The notes under the pieces: generated by a model
What the model saw: only the letters and a program-made list of their open reading frames with translations
Database searches by the model: none
What the model was told of the DNA's origin: nothing
Made by a program: the position numbers and the translations under genes
Shown: piece after piece, positions 36,103 to 45,107 of the stretch
Layout: each line of letters begins with the position of its first letter
How positions within the stretch are numbered: the stretch's first letter is position 1
DNA from: Comamonas terrigena NBRC 13299
GTDB taxonomy: Bacteria > Pseudomonadota > Gammaproteobacteria > Burkholderiales > Burkholderiaceae_C
NCBI RefSeq assembly: GCF_006740045.1
Contig: NZ_AP019749.1
Location: forward strand, 763,001 to 827,000
DNA length: 64,000 nt
Direction of reading: 5' to 3'

Positions 36103-36491
36103 ACAACGACATCGTCGACGTCCACGCCGTGGACCAGGCCACCCTGGATGGGCTGAAGGCCTGGGGCTGGGTCAGTTACGTGCTGCACCTGATCGTGGCG
36201 GTCACCGCCGTGCTGCCGGGCACACAGGCCTCGGTGGCGCTGCTGATCGTGGCGCTGGTCATCGACCTGGTCAAACGCTCGGCCGCCAAAGGCACCTGGC
36301 ACGACTCGCACTTTGAATGGCGCATCCGCAGCGTGATCTGGAGCGGGGTGCTGTATGTGCTCACCGCCCCGCTGTGGCTGTTGTTCCTGATCCCCGGCTG
36401 GATTGCCTGGGCGCTGATCTCGCTGTGGTTTCTCTACCGCATCGTGCGCGGCATGCTGGCCATGAGCCGGCAAGAACCCTTGCCTGCCTGA
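36099..36491 (+). CDS. Small membrane protein downstream of hisE (DUF4870-like)
   Basis: A 130-residue protein with about three hydrophobic segments (near residues 23-40, 46-60 and 77-115) and little soluble sequence. It has the look of DUF4870/TIC20-like membrane proteins: a conserved WVSYVLHLI start, the [11 protein letters not shown] loop between segments and a final IRRIV-type helix. The GTG start overlaps the hisE stop (GTGA), so it is translated with the his genes. Its function is unknown and its link to histidine may be positional only. Confidence 0.78.
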   Translation: MNNDIVDVHAVDQATLDGLKAWGWVSYVLHLIVAVTAVLPGTQASVALLIVALVIDLVKRSAAKGTWHDSHFEWRIRSVIWSGVLYVLTAPLWLLFLIPGWIAWALISLWFLYRIVRGMLAMSRQEPLPA

Positions 36492-36522
36492 TTCTTTCTT
36501 TTTCAGCACTGCTATACCGCCC

Positions 36523-37563
36523 ATGGCCGCACGCCAAGCCAGCGCTCCCACCTGTCTGAACCTGGCCTTGCAGGGTGGCGGCTCCCATGGGGCTTTCACC
36601 TGGGGGGTGCTGGATGCCCTGCTGGAGGACGGCGGTTTTGGCTTTCCCGGTGTCAGCGGCACCAGCGCCGGTGCCATGAATGCGGCGGCCCTGGTCAACG
36701 GGTTTGCCAGTGCGGCACTGGAATTCCCGGACGACGCCGAACGCCGCCATACCGAGGGCTGCGCCCGTGCCCGCGAGAGCCTGAAGGCCTTGTGGGACGG
36801 GGTTGGCACCATGGGCAGCCTGATGTGGGGCGTGCCGGCGGCCCACCAGGCGCTGATGGGCATGATGACCCAGTGGCTGTCGCCCTACCAGACCAACCCG
36901 CTGGACTTCAACCCGCTGCGCAGCCAGCTGGAGCGGGTGGTGGATTTCGCGGCGCTGCAGAGCGCCGCCGGCCTGAAAGGCGTGCCCCAGGCCTTTGTCT
37001 GTGCCACCAATGTGCGCACCGGCCGGGGCAAGATCTTCAAAGGCGCGGAAATCACTGCCGATGCGGTGATGGCATCGGCCTGCCTGCCGCAGATGTTCCG
37101 TGCGGTGGAAATCGACGGCGAGCATTACTGGGACGGCGGCTATTCCGGCAACCCGGCGCTGTACCCGCTGATCTACGACACGCAATGCAGCGACATGCTG
37201 CTGGTGCAGATCAATCCCATCGAGCATGCCGAGCTGCCCAATACCGCCGCCGAAATCATGGAACGCATGAACGAAGTCACGTTCAACGCCGGCCTGCTGG
37301 GGGAGCTGCGCGCGATTGATTTCGTGCGCCGCCTGCTGGCCGAAGGCCGGCTGGACGCCAGCCGCTACAAGAGCGTGCTGCTGCACCGCATCGATGGCGG
37401 CGCGGCGCTGGCGGAATTCGGTGCGGCCAGCAAGACGCGCGCCGACAGCAGCTTTTTGCGCAAGCTGTTTGCGCTGGGCCGTGCCGAGGGTGAACGCTGG
37501 ATCACCGCCCACCGCGACGATGTGGGTGTGCGCCAGACGTTGCAGATCGTCGACAATCCCTGA
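36523..37563 (+). CDS. Patatin-like phospholipase
   Basis: A 346-residue patatin-fold serine hydrolase. The oxyanion-hole segment LQGGGSHGAFTWG (17-29), nucleophile elbow GTSAG (Ser48) and catalytic aspartate in the DGGYSGNPAL motif are all present. It has no signal peptide, so it is probably a cytoplasmic or membrane-associated lipid acyl hydrolase such as the RssA/YchK group. It lies 31 bases after the small membrane protein and is probably part of the same transcript. Substrate is unknown. Confidence 0.88.
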   Translation: MAARQASAPTCLNLALQGGGSHGAFTWGVLDALLEDGGFGFPGVSGTSAGAMNAAALVNGFASAALEFPDDAERRHTEGCARARESLKALWDGVGTMGSLMWGVPAAHQALMGMMTQWLSPYQTNPLDFNPLRSQLERVVDFAALQSAAGLKGVPQAFVCATNVRTGRGKIFKGAEITADAVMASACLPQMFRAVEIDGEHYWDGGYSGNPALYPLIYDTQCSDMLLVQINPIEHAELPNTAAEIMERMNEVTFNAGLLGELRAIDFVRRLLAEGRLDASRYKSVLLHRIDGGAALAEFGAASKTRADSSFLRKLFALGRAEGERWITAHRDDVGVRQTLQIVDNP

Positions 37564-37612
37564 GTTTGTGAACCCTTGCCCGAGCCAACCGGCCGGGCGC
37601 CTTGCCTGAGCC

Positions 37613-37987
37613 ATGACCGCTACCCACCACGACCACGATCCGAATTGCATCTTCTGCAAGATCATTGCGGGGCAGATTCCCTCGCGCAAGGTGTACGAGG
37701 ATGACGATATCTTCGCTTTCCACGACATCCAGCCCTGGGCCCCGGTGCACTTCCTGCTCGTGCCCAAGAAACACATTGTCTCCATGGCCCATCTGACCGC
37801 CGAAGACGCACCGCTGATGGGCAAGCTCATGGCCCTGGTGCCCCGGCTGGCCCAGGAACAGGGCTGTAACCCCTATCCGGAAGGCGGCTTCCGCGTGGTG
37901 ATCAACACGGGTGCCGAAGGGGGGCAGGAAGTGCACCACCTGCATGTGCATGTGATCGGCGGCCCCCGCCCCTGGAAAAAAGGCTAA
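37613..37987 (+). CDS. HIT family nucleotide-binding protein
   Basis: A 124-residue histidine-triad protein of the HINT type, which hydrolyses phosphoramidates of purine nucleotides. The N-terminal CIFCKIIAGQIPS motif has the two zinc-binding cysteines, and the histidine triad HLHVHVIGG is near the C-terminus. In many Burkholderiales it sits between hisE and tatA, as here. Length is typical. Confidence 0.92.
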   Translation: MTATHHDHDPNCIFCKIIAGQIPSRKVYEDDDIFAFHDIQPWAPVHFLLVPKKHIVSMAHLTAEDAPLMGKLMALVPRLAQEQGCNPYPEGGFRVVINTGAEGGQEVHHLHVHVIGGPRPWKKG

Positions 37988-38086
37988 GGCCTCGGTTGAT
38001 CTGACCCCTATTACTGGCCGCAGCCATACCCCTTATGCCGCGATAGCCCTAAGGCTTGGTCGAGCAATGAGGCATGGCGGGCCGTC

Positions 38087-38092
38087 TACAAT
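38087..38092 (+). promoter_or_regulatory. Candidate -10 box before tatA
   Basis: TACAAT, five of six bases of the consensus, 27 bp before the tatA ATG. No good -35 is seen at the expected distance. An AGGAGA ribosome-binding site follows. Confidence 0.3.
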
Positions 38093-38118
38093 GAAACGCA
38101 TTCGTTAGGAGAATATTC

Positions 38119-38370
38119 ATGGGCTCGTTATCCCTTTGGCACTGGCTGATCGTGCTGCTCATCGTGGTTTTGGTGTTCGGCACCAAGAAGCTCAAGAACA
38201 TTGGCAACGACCTGGGCGGTGCCGTCAAGGGCTTCAAGGATGGCATGAAGGAGGGCGGTGTCGGCCCGGCGGCGGACGCCGGCAAGACCGAGGCCCCTGC
38301 AGGCCAGGTCACGGCCACCACCACGGCCGACAAGGCCACCATCGACGTCGAAGCCAAGCAAAAGAGCTGA
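38119..38370 (+). CDS. tatA: Twin-arginine translocase subunit TatA
   Basis: TatA forms the size-adjustable pore of the Tat system, which exports folded proteins. The 83-residue protein has the short N-terminal transmembrane helix ([16 protein letters not shown]), the hinge FGTKK, an amphipathic helix ([18 protein letters not shown]) and a polar tail. It starts the operon tatA-tatB-tatC. One expected substrate class, the Rieske protein of the bc1 complex, is encoded at 45697. Confidence 0.95.
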   Translation: MGSLSLWHWLIVLLIVVLVFGTKKLKNIGNDLGGAVKGFKDGMKEGGVGPAADAGKTEAPAGQVTATTTADKATIDVEAKQKS

Positions 38371-38391
38371 GCGGCGTGAAGGTGTGCGCAC

Positions 38392-38877
38392 ATGATTGAT
38401 ATCGGCCTGTCGAAAATGGCGTTGATCGGCGCGGTGGCCCTGGTGGTCATCGGCCCCGAGAAACTGCCGCGCGTGGCCCGCACCGTGGGCACGCTGCTGG
38501 GCAAGGCACAGCGTTATGTGTCGGACGTCAAGGCCGAGGTCAACCGCTCCATGGAGCTCGATGAGCTGCGCAAGATGAAGGAGACGGTGGAAACCGCCGC
38601 ACGCGACGTGGAAAAGTCGGTGCACGAAACCTCCTCCAGCCTGGAAAAGGACTGGCGCGAGGCCACCGACTTCGACGGTGACAGCGGCAGCGACAGCCCG
38701 GGCACCGCCTATGACAGCTACAGCACCGTCACCCCGGTGTACAAGCACCCGGGCAAGAACTTCCGCCTCAAGCGGGGGGCCGTGCCCCAGTGGTACAAGG
38801 CCCGCTCCGGCGTGCGCACCAAGGTGCAGTCGGGGGCGGCGCGTGTGGCGCGGTTCCGGCCGAAGCGCTTTCACTGA
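38392..38877 (+). CDS. tatB: Twin-arginine translocase subunit TatB
   Basis: TatB works with TatC as the Tat signal-peptide receptor. The 161-residue protein begins [20 protein letters not shown], a typical TatB membrane helix, followed by the [10 protein letters not shown] hinge and a long charged amphipathic helix, then a polar C-terminal tail of about 75 residues. It lies 21 bp after tatA and 114 bp before tatC. Confidence 0.94.
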   Translation: MIDIGLSKMALIGAVALVVIGPEKLPRVARTVGTLLGKAQRYVSDVKAEVNRSMELDELRKMKETVETAARDVEKSVHETSSSLEKDWREATDFDGDSGSDSPGTAYDSYSTVTPVYKHPGKNFRLKRGAVPQWYKARSGVRTKVQSGAARVARFRPKRFH

Positions 38878-38899
38878 CACAGCGCAGGCATTGCCTGCA

Positions 38900-38940
38900 G
38901 GGCCGGCAACCCCCTAGGTGGTGACCGGCCCGTTTTCGTT
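38900..38940 (+). terminator. Hairpin with T-rich tail between tatB and tatC, possible attenuator
   Basis: GGGCCGG (38900-38906) pairs with CCGGCCC (38925-38931), followed by GTTTTCGTTT. It could reduce readthrough into tatC. The loop of 18 bases and interrupted T-run make it weaker than the other terminators here. Confidence 0.4.
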
Positions 38941-38991
38941 TCAGGGCATCCGGCCTGCATGGCAGGCGATGTCCGGTACATTTCCCCCACC

Positions 38992-39798
38992 ATGTCCGAA
39001 AAACCTTCCCGCGAAGACGAAATGGCCGGCACCGAGCAGCCCTTTGTGCAGCACCTGATGGAGCTGCGCGACCGGCTGCTGTACTGCATCTACGGCATTG
39101 CCCTGGCGGTCGCGGTCCTGGCCATCTGGCCCGGCCCCAACGGGCTGATCGATTTCATCGCACACCCCATCAAGATGCACATGCCGCCCGACGCGAAGCT
39201 GATTGCGGTGGGCGTGTTCTCGCCGTTCTTTGTGCCGCTGAAGGTGCTGATGATGGTGGCCGTGCTGGCCGTGCTGCCCTGGATCATGTACCAGCTGTGG
39301 GCCTTCGTCGCCCCAGGCCTGTACAGCCATGAAAAGAAGTTTGCCCTGCCGCTGATCATCTTCGGCAGCTTCCTGGCTTATGTGGGCATCGCCTTTGTGC
39401 AGTTCTTCGTGCTGGACAAGATGTTCGCCTTCATCCAGGGTTTCACGCCCGAGAGCGTGGCGGCCACACCGGACATCGCCTCCTACGTCGAAGCCATCCT
39501 GTCGCTGTACCTGGCGTTCGGCCTGGCTTTCCAGGTGCCCATCGTGGTGATGCTGCTGGTGCGCTTTGGCGTGGTGGACATCGACAAGCTCAAGAGCTTC
39601 CGCGGCTACTTCATCGTGCTGTCCTTCGTGATTGCCGCCGTGGTCACGCCGCCGGATGTGATTTCGCAGCTGGCGTTGGCCATTCCCATGTGCGTCCTGT
39701 ACGAGGTGGGCATCATCGGCGCGCGCTGGTTCAAGAAGACTGCGCCCCTTTCCGAGTCCGAGGAAGAGGGCAAGACCTCGGTGGACAGCCACAGCTGA
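38992..39798 (+). CDS. tatC: Twin-arginine translocase subunit TatC
   Basis: TatC is the six-helix membrane core of the Tat receptor. The 268-residue protein has FVQHLMELRDRLL at the N-terminus, the conserved periplasmic-loop region FVAPGLYSHEKKFALPLI, and six hydrophobic segments. The ATG at 38992 is favoured because it gives the usual short cytoplasmic N-terminus; an ATG at 38959 would add 11 residues. A strong terminator follows 40 bases after the stop. Confidence 0.95.
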   Translation: MSEKPSREDEMAGTEQPFVQHLMELRDRLLYCIYGIALAVAVLAIWPGPNGLIDFIAHPIKMHMPPDAKLIAVGVFSPFFVPLKVLMMVAVLAVLPWIMYQLWAFVAPGLYSHEKKFALPLIIFGSFLAYVGIAFVQFFVLDKMFAFIQGFTPESVAATPDIASYVEAILSLYLAFGLAFQVPIVVMLLVRFGVVDIDKLKSFRGYFIVLSFVIAAVVTPPDVISQLALAIPMCVLYEVGIIGARWFKKTAPLSESEEEGKTSVDSHS

Positions 39799-39837
39799 TC
39801 CCCGGTGCGGCAGGCCGCGCCCGCTGCCATGTTCCCT

Positions 39838-39872
39838 AAGCCCGGTGCAGACCGATCTGCCCGGGCTTTTTT
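39838..39872 (+). terminator. Intrinsic terminator after tatC
   Basis: AAGCCCGG (39838-39845) pairs with CCGGGCTT (39861-39868), with an inner GCAGA/TCTGC extension around a CCGA loop, followed by TTTT. It closes the tat transcript. Confidence 0.88.
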
Positions 39873-40071
39873 GTGCCCGGTGACCGTGTGCAAAAGGCCG
39901 GGCCGCACTGCAGCCGTCCTCATGCGAGCCCGTTGAGAGTGGGGGCACGGGGTGGAGGAGGCCGGAGTGGACGCTGCTGCTTGCAGACCGGGGTTGCCGC
40001 CATGGACGGTGCGCGCACTGCCTGTGTGCTGCAGCAGAGGGGCTGTGGAGGGGCTCCGGTGCGGCACCGGC
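39873..40071. other. Intergenic region between the tat and protease terminators
   Basis: The gap between tatC and the convergent protease gene is 354 bp. Apart from the two terminators at its ends I see no coding sequence with a ribosome-binding site, no repeat and no RNA gene in it. Confidence 0.6.
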
Positions 40072-40097
40072 ACAAGAAAGCCCGGCCAAGGCCGGGC
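40072..40097 (-). terminator. Intrinsic terminator after the HtrA-like gene
   Basis: On the minus strand an 8-bp stem GCCCGGCC / GGCCGGGC with a TT loop is followed by TTTCTTG. It lies 45-55 bp after the protease stop codons. Confidence 0.75.
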
Positions 40098-40152
40098 GAA
40101 TGGGGTGCGATGGGGCTGCTGGCGTACTGCCAGCGGGCACCTCAACGCCGGT

Positions 40153-41187
40153 TCACCTGTTGCGGCGGGCTGGGGCGCACGCCCGGAGTGATCTGCAAGG
40201 TGGTGCTGCCGTCGGCGCGCTGCACGATGAAAGGCGCCGCCGTGCCGGGCCGTTGTGCAGCACGCCGGTGATGATGATGCCCTGCCCGGCCTTCACCCCG
40301 AAGGTCTCGGCCAGTTCCGGCGACAGCTCGTTGGGCTCCACGCCAATCCAGCCGCGCGTGACCTTGCCTTCCTTGACGATGCCGTCCAGCACCAGCTTGG
40401 CGGTCGAGACGGGGATGGCAAAGCCGATGCCCAGGCTGCCGCCGGAGCGCGAATAGATGGCCGTGTTGATGCCCAGCAGATTGCCGTTGATGTCCACCAG
40501 GGCCCCGCCGGAGTTGCCGGGGTTGATGGCCGCATCGGTCTGGATGAAGTTCTCGAAGGTGTTGATGCCCAGCTGGTTGCGGCCCAGCGCACTGACGATA
40601 CCGCTGGTCACGGTCTGGCCCACGCCGAAGGGGTTGCCGATGGCCAGCACGGTGTCACCGACGGCAGCCTGGTCGGAGTTGCCCAGCACGATGACGGGCA
40701 GCTTGTCCAGCTCCACTTTCAGCACGGCCAGGTCGGTATCCGGGTCGGTGCCGATGATGCGGGCCTTGGCGCGGCGGCTGTCGGAGAGCGTGACTTCGAT
40801 CTCGTCCGCACCGGACACCACGTGGTTGTTGGTCAGGATGTAGCCATCGGGGCTGATGATCACGCCGCTGCCCAGGCCCGCCTGCTCCTGCGTGCCGGCC
40901 TGGTCACCGAAGAAGAACTGGAACCAGGGATCGTTGGCGCGCGGGTTGGGGATGGACTTGCTGGTGTTGATGCTGACCACCGCCGGCATGGCCTGCTTGG
41001 CTGCGGCGCTCAGGCTGCCGGGGACGGGTTCGGGGCGCGGCTCGGACGGGGCTTCGAGCAGGGAGATGCCGGCGCGGCTGACGGTGGCGCCGCTGCGCAG
41101 CCAGCTGGGTTGCAGCGTGGCCACAATGAAATAGGCCGCCAGCAGCACGGTGACCGCTTGCGAGAACAAAAGCCAGTAACGCTTCAT
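40153..41187 (-). pseudogene. HtrA/DegS-like serine protease with a deleted, frame-shifted PDZ domain
   Basis: The 344-codon frame encodes an N-terminal membrane anchor (about 5-25) and an intact trypsin-like domain with His122 (TNNHVV), Asp152 (DTDLAVLK) and Ser226 (NPGNSGGAL). The PDZ domain starts normally at about residue 284 and reads to LHNGPA at 315 (base 40243). It then continues with the sequence RRRLSSCSAP, which has no PDZ character. In another frame, from 40240 to a stop at 40142-40144, the expected PDZ end appears (AAPFIVQRADGSTTLQITPG). Compared with DegS, about 35 PDZ codons are missing, with a net loss one base out of frame. Protease activity may remain; regulation through PDZ would be lost. 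A sequence collapse is the alternative. Confidence 0.72.
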
Positions 41188-41546
41188 ACAGAGGTGTTCA
41201 GAGGATGGAGGGGGGCGCCGATGCCGCCCAGAAACCTGAGCGTACGTCGATTTGCGCCAGGCCGCAGCGATTGTGCGCCATCGCGGCTCGGAATGGCTGA
41301 CTTCGCCGTCCGTGGAGGTGCGGGGTTAATGTCGGCAGGGCGTCAGTTACATAGTGTTAACCCTAGAATATTTCCTCGACTGCGCCACGCCGCGTTCACT
41401 TTCCGCCCCGCACACCCGCGAGGCGGGGAGATGGTTCAAGCCTCCCCATCCAGAAGTCTTGCAGAACGGTCCGCCACCGCATGTTCACCCCTGCCGTGGC
41501 ACCCACCGCGCTGTCTGGCCGAATAGATTTCTGGAAAGACGCTCCT
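41188..41546. other. Divergent intergenic region, HtrA-like gene to MFS gene
   Basis: A 359-bp region that must hold promoters for both neighbours. The only sigma-70-like element I can point to is TAGAAT at 41364-41369 (+ strand), without a good -35. No gene with a credible start was found. Confidence 0.4.
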
Positions 41547-42875
41547 ATGAGTAAGACTGCCAATGCACGCGCCCACCAAGTGGCGGGCGGTGCGCACCAC
41601 CGTCCTCTGAACCGAGAGGACTACAAGACACTGAGCCTGTCCGCCCTGGGCGGCACGCTGGAGTTCTACGACTTTGTCGTGTTTGTGTTCTTCGCGAACG
41701 TCATCGGCACGCTGTTCTTCCCGGCCGAGTTGCCGGACTGGATGCGCCAGCTGCAGACGCTGGGCATTTTTGCGGCCGGTTACCTGGCCCGTCCCCTGGG
41801 CGGCATCATCATTGCCCACTATGGCGACAAGATCGGCCGCAAGAAGATGTTCACGCTGTCCATCTTCCTGATGGCCGTGCCGACCCTGGTCATCGGTCTG
41901 CTGCCGACCTACGCCTCCATCGGCATTGCCGCGCCACTGCTGCTGCTGCTGATGCGCGTGCTGCAAGGCGCTGCCATCGGCGGTGAAATGCCCGGCGCCT
42001 GGGTGTTCGTGGCCGAGCATTCGCCCGCCAAGAACTACGGCCTGGCCATTGGCACGCTGACCTCCGGCATCACCGGCGGCATTTTCCTGGGCTCCATCTT
42101 TGCGGTGTGGCTCAACAGCACCTACAGCCAGGAAGAGATCCACGACTGGGCCTGGCGTCTGCCGTTCATCCTGGGCGGGGTGTTTGGTCTGGTGTCGGTC
42201 TATCTGCGCAAGTTCCTGCAGGAAACCCCGCTGTTCCAGGACATGCAAAAGCGCAAGGCAGCCGATGCCGAGCTGCCCATCAAGACCATCCTGCGTGACC
42301 ACCGTGAAGCCTGCTGGCTGGTGGCCCTGATGACCTGGGTGCTGTCCACGGCCATCGTGGTGGTGATTCTGTTCACCCCCGCCTATCTGCAGAAGGTGTT
42401 CCACATCCTGCCGGCCGATGCCATGAAGGCCAACGCGGTGGCCACGGTCACGCTGACCATCGGCTGCGTGTTCTGGGGCTGGCTGAGCGACAAGATCGGT
42501 ACCCGCTGGACCATGGTGCTGGGCTGGGGCGGCATGACCGTGACGACCTACCTGTTCTACCTGAACCTGCCCGGCCAGGAGACCCTGGTGCTGCGCTATG
42601 CGCTGGTGGGCTTCTTCGTGGGCTCCATTTCGCTGCTGCCGGTGGTGGGCGTGCGAGCCTTCCCGGTCGCGGTGCGCTTCACCGGCCTGTCCTTTGCCTA
42701 CAACATGGCATACGCCGTGTTTGGCGGCCTGACCCCGATGCTGGTGTCCGTCTGGCAGCAGGTCGACATCATGGCCCCCGCCCACTACGTGGCCGCCATG
42801 GGCGTGCTGGGTGCGGCCCTCGGCTTCTGGAAGCTGGCCTGCTATGGCTGGCAGCCCAAGGTGGCCAAGGCCTGA
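41547..42875 (+). CDS. MFS transporter, metabolite:H+ symporter (MHS) family
   Basis: A 442-residue major-facilitator protein with about 12 membrane segments. The N-terminal LGGTLEFYDFVVFVFF is the signature of the MHS family (ProP, KgtP, ShiA relatives), and the loop 2-3 motif GDKIGRKKMF is present. The family imports organic acids, osmolytes or shikimate with protons; the substrate here is not evident. ATG 41547 is used because the conserved domain follows about 45 residues later; no strong ribosome-binding site is seen. Confidence 0.92.
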   Translation: MSKTANARAHQVAGGAHHRPLNREDYKTLSLSALGGTLEFYDFVVFVFFANVIGTLFFPAELPDWMRQLQTLGIFAAGYLARPLGGIIIAHYGDKIGRKKMFTLSIFLMAVPTLVIGLLPTYASIGIAAPLLLLLMRVLQGAAIGGEMPGAWVFVAEHSPAKNYGLAIGTLTSGITGGIFLGSIFAVWLNSTYSQEEIHDWAWRLPFILGGVFGLVSVYLRKFLQETPLFQDMQKRKAADAELPIKTILRDHREACWLVALMTWVLSTAIVVVILFTPAYLQKVFHILPADAMKANAVATVTLTIGCVFWGWLSDKIGTRWTMVLGWGGMTVTTYLFYLNLPGQETLVLRYALVGFFVGSISLLPVVGVRAFPVAVRFTGLSFAYNMAYAVFGGLTPMLVSVWQQVDIMAPAHYVAAMGVLGAALGFWKLACYGWQPKVAKA

Positions 42876-42898
42876 GTCCGTTTTTCCTCTCCAAGGTC

Positions 42899-42923
42899 AG
42901 GGCAGCTGCGGCTGCCCTTTTTT
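42899..42923 (+). terminator. Intrinsic terminator after the MFS gene
   Basis: AGGGCAGC (42899-42906) and GCTGCCCT (42911-42918) form a stem with loop TGCG, followed by TTTTT. Confidence 0.88.
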
Positions 42924-42995
42924 GTGCCTGCGATGTGCCTGTGAATTGAGGGGCCGGGTGCCGGCAGGCACGGCGGCATGGGCACAATCGGGCCC

Positions 42996-43745
42996 ATGAT
43001 CCTGCGACACGACCTTCTGGCCCAGTTTGACGGCCTGCTGCAACCCGAACGCTTCAAGGACTACGGGCCCAACGGCCTGCAGGTGGAGGGCAAGGCCGAG
43101 ATCCGCCGCATCGTCAGCGGCGTGACGGCCAGCCGCGCGCTGATTGAAGCCGCCATTGCCGACGGCGCCGATGCCATCTTCGTGCACCACGGTCTGTTCT
43201 GGCGCGGCATGGATGGGCGCATCACCGGCTGGATGAAGGAGCGGATTCGCCTGCTGCTGGCCCACGACATCAATCTGCTGGCCTACCACCTGCCCTTGGA
43301 CGCGCACCCCACGCTGGGCAACAACGCCCAGCTGGGCCTGCGACTGGGTCTGCAGCACGACGCCACCTTTGGTGACCAGAATCTGGGCATGGTGGGTGGT
43401 GGCAGCTTTGCCAACGCGGCAGCGCTGGCCGCCCAGGTACAGCAGACGCTGGGCCGCACGGTGACCTGCGTCAGCGGGGCGGAGGCGGCTCCCATCCGCC
43501 GCGTGGCCTGGTGCACGGGCGGAGCGCAGGGCTTTTTCGAGGGGGCGATCGCCGCAGGAGCGGATGCCTTCATCACCGGCGAAATCTCCGAACCCCAGGC
43601 GCACCTGGCACGCGAGACCGGCACCACCTTCATTGCGGCGGGCCACCACGCCACCGAGCGCTATGGCGCTCCGGCGGTGGCCGCCCATGTGGCGCAGCAG
43701 CTGGGGCTTGAGCACCGTTTTATCGACATCGACAACCCGGCGTGA
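42996..43745 (+). CDS. Nif3-like dinuclear metal center protein (YbgI family)
   Basis: A 249-residue Nif3/DUF34 protein. It has the conserved YGPNGLQVEG segment, the metal-binding FVHHGLFWRG, a second histidine in NLLAYHLPLDAH, and a C-terminal ITGEISEPQ and GHHATERYGAP, all ligands of the two-metal site of this toroidal hexamer family. Biochemical function is unsettled; a role in cofactor or GTP cyclohydrolase-related metabolism has been proposed for relatives. ATG 42996 gives the usual N-terminus; ATG 42978 would add six residues. Confidence 0.9.
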   Translation: MILRHDLLAQFDGLLQPERFKDYGPNGLQVEGKAEIRRIVSGVTASRALIEAAIADGADAIFVHHGLFWRGMDGRITGWMKERIRLLLAHDINLLAYHLPLDAHPTLGNNAQLGLRLGLQHDATFGDQNLGMVGGGSFANAAALAAQVQQTLGRTVTCVSGAEAAPIRRVAWCTGGAQGFFEGAIAAGADAFITGEISEPQAHLARETGTTFIAAGHHATERYGAPAVAAHVAQQLGLEHRFIDIDNPA

Positions 43746-43888
43746 CCTGGCATCGGCTGGCGCGGTCCCCTCAGCTTCGCCTGCACGGCACGCTGCCCGC
43801 GCCATGCCCCGACGGGCTGGGTCGCCCGCAGCGCCCGTGTCGGCCGCAGCCATGGCCGGGCCGGTTGATGTAAAACCAGGAGCTGGAC

Positions 43889-44992
43889 ATGCCGATCCGG
43901 TCTGCATGTTCGGACTATTTGGATCCATACACCATGTCAGCATCCCGCATGCCACTGCCCGTGGCCATCACCCAGGGCGATTCGGCCGGTATCGGCCCGG
44001 AAATCATTGCCAAAGCCTTCCGCGACCATGGCCCGCTGTTGCGCGGCTGCTTTGTGGCCGGGGATGTGGACACCGTCCGTCGCGGTGCCCAGGCGGTGCG
44101 GCGTGGGGGTGAAACCTACTTGCCGGTTGCCGCCATTGGCGCTCCAGCCCAGGCGTGGGATGTGCCGCCGCGCTGTATTCCAGTGCTGCAACTGCCCGAT
44201 ATGCCTGCCGCCGCGCCCTGGGGGCAGGTCAGCCGGGCGGCCGGCGAAGCCGCCGCACGCAGTGTGCAGTGGGCAGCGCGGGCGGCCCTGGCGGGTGAGG
44301 TGGCGGCACTGGTGACCGCGCCTTTGCACAAGGAAGCGCTGGCGCTGGCCGGCGTGGACTTTCCTGGCCACACCGAGCTGCTGCAGGCCGAAGCGGCGCG
44401 CCATGCGGGCGTGCCCATCGCCCAGATGCCGGTGCGCATGATGCTGGCCAACGACCAGCTGCGCACCGTGCTGGTGAGCATCCATGTGTCCTTGCGCGAG
44501 GCACTGGATGCGGTGACCCAGCCCCATATCCTGCAGACCCTGCGCATCACCCATGCCGCGCTGAGCCGCAGCCTGGGGCGCGCACCGCGCATCGCCGTGG
44601 CCGGACTGAACCCGCATGCGGGGGAGGGCGGTCTGTTCGGGCGCGAGGAAATCGAGGTGATTGCACCCGCCGTGGCCCAGGCGCAGACCGAGGGAATGCA
44701 GGTCTGGGGACCGATTTCCCCCGATACCGTCTTCATGCGGGCCCGTAACACCCCGCAGCGTGCTGGGGAATTCGACGTGGTGTTGGCGATGTACCACGAC
44801 CAGGGTTTGATCCCTGTCAAATATCTTGGTGTGGAGGAAGGGGTCAACGTGACCCTGGGACTGCCCTTGGTGCGCACCAGTCCGGACCATGGAACGGCGT
44901 TCGATATTGCCGGTCGGGGCATCGCCGATGCCTCCAGCATGGTGGAGGCGGTGCGGGTCGCCAAGCGCCTCGCCGGCCTGCCGGTGGACTGA
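43889..44992 (+). CDS. pdxA: 4-hydroxythreonine-4-phosphate dehydrogenase PdxA
   Basis: PdxA oxidises 4-phosphohydroxy-L-threonine in DXP-dependent pyridoxal phosphate synthesis. The protein is 367 residues from ATG 43889, which has a very good AGGAG site six bases upstream; ATG 43934 (352 residues) has no such site but starts closer to the domain. Motifs are ITQGDSAGIGPEI, the metal-binding HTELL and MYHDQGLIPVKYLG, and SPDHGTAFDIAG. Catabolic paralogues such as 4-phospho-D-threonate dehydrogenase share these motifs, so the pathway assignment is likely but not certain. Confidence 0.88.
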   Translation: MPIRSACSDYLDPYTMSASRMPLPVAITQGDSAGIGPEIIAKAFRDHGPLLRGCFVAGDVDTVRRGAQAVRRGGETYLPVAAIGAPAQAWDVPPRCIPVLQLPDMPAAAPWGQVSRAAGEAAARSVQWAARAALAGEVAALVTAPLHKEALALAGVDFPGHTELLQAEAARHAGVPIAQMPVRMMLANDQLRTVLVSIHVSLREALDAVTQPHILQTLRITHAALSRSLGRAPRIAVAGLNPHAGEGGLFGREEIEVIAPAVAQAQTEGMQVWGPISPDTVFMRARNTPQRAGEFDVVLAMYHDQGLIPVKYLGVEEGVNVTLGLPLVRTSPDHGTAFDIAGRGIADASSMVEAVRVAKRLAGLPVD

Positions 44993-45059
44993 GGTTGAGG
45001 AGCCTCCATTCATGCGTTTGCACCAATCTGGTGCTGTGCAAAATCCGGCGGAAGCCGGC

Positions 45060-45092
45060 AGCAAAAAGCCCCGCCAAGCGGGGCTTTTTGCT
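45060..45092. terminator. Bidirectional terminator between pdxA and mscL
   Basis: A perfect 15-bp stem (45060-45074 with 45078-45092) has A-rich and T-rich sides, AGCAAAAAGCCCCGC on the left arm and its complement on the right, with a CAA loop. It can end transcription from both convergent genes. Confidence 0.9.
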
Positions 45093-45107
45093 GGGTGCGC
45101 AGGCGCT

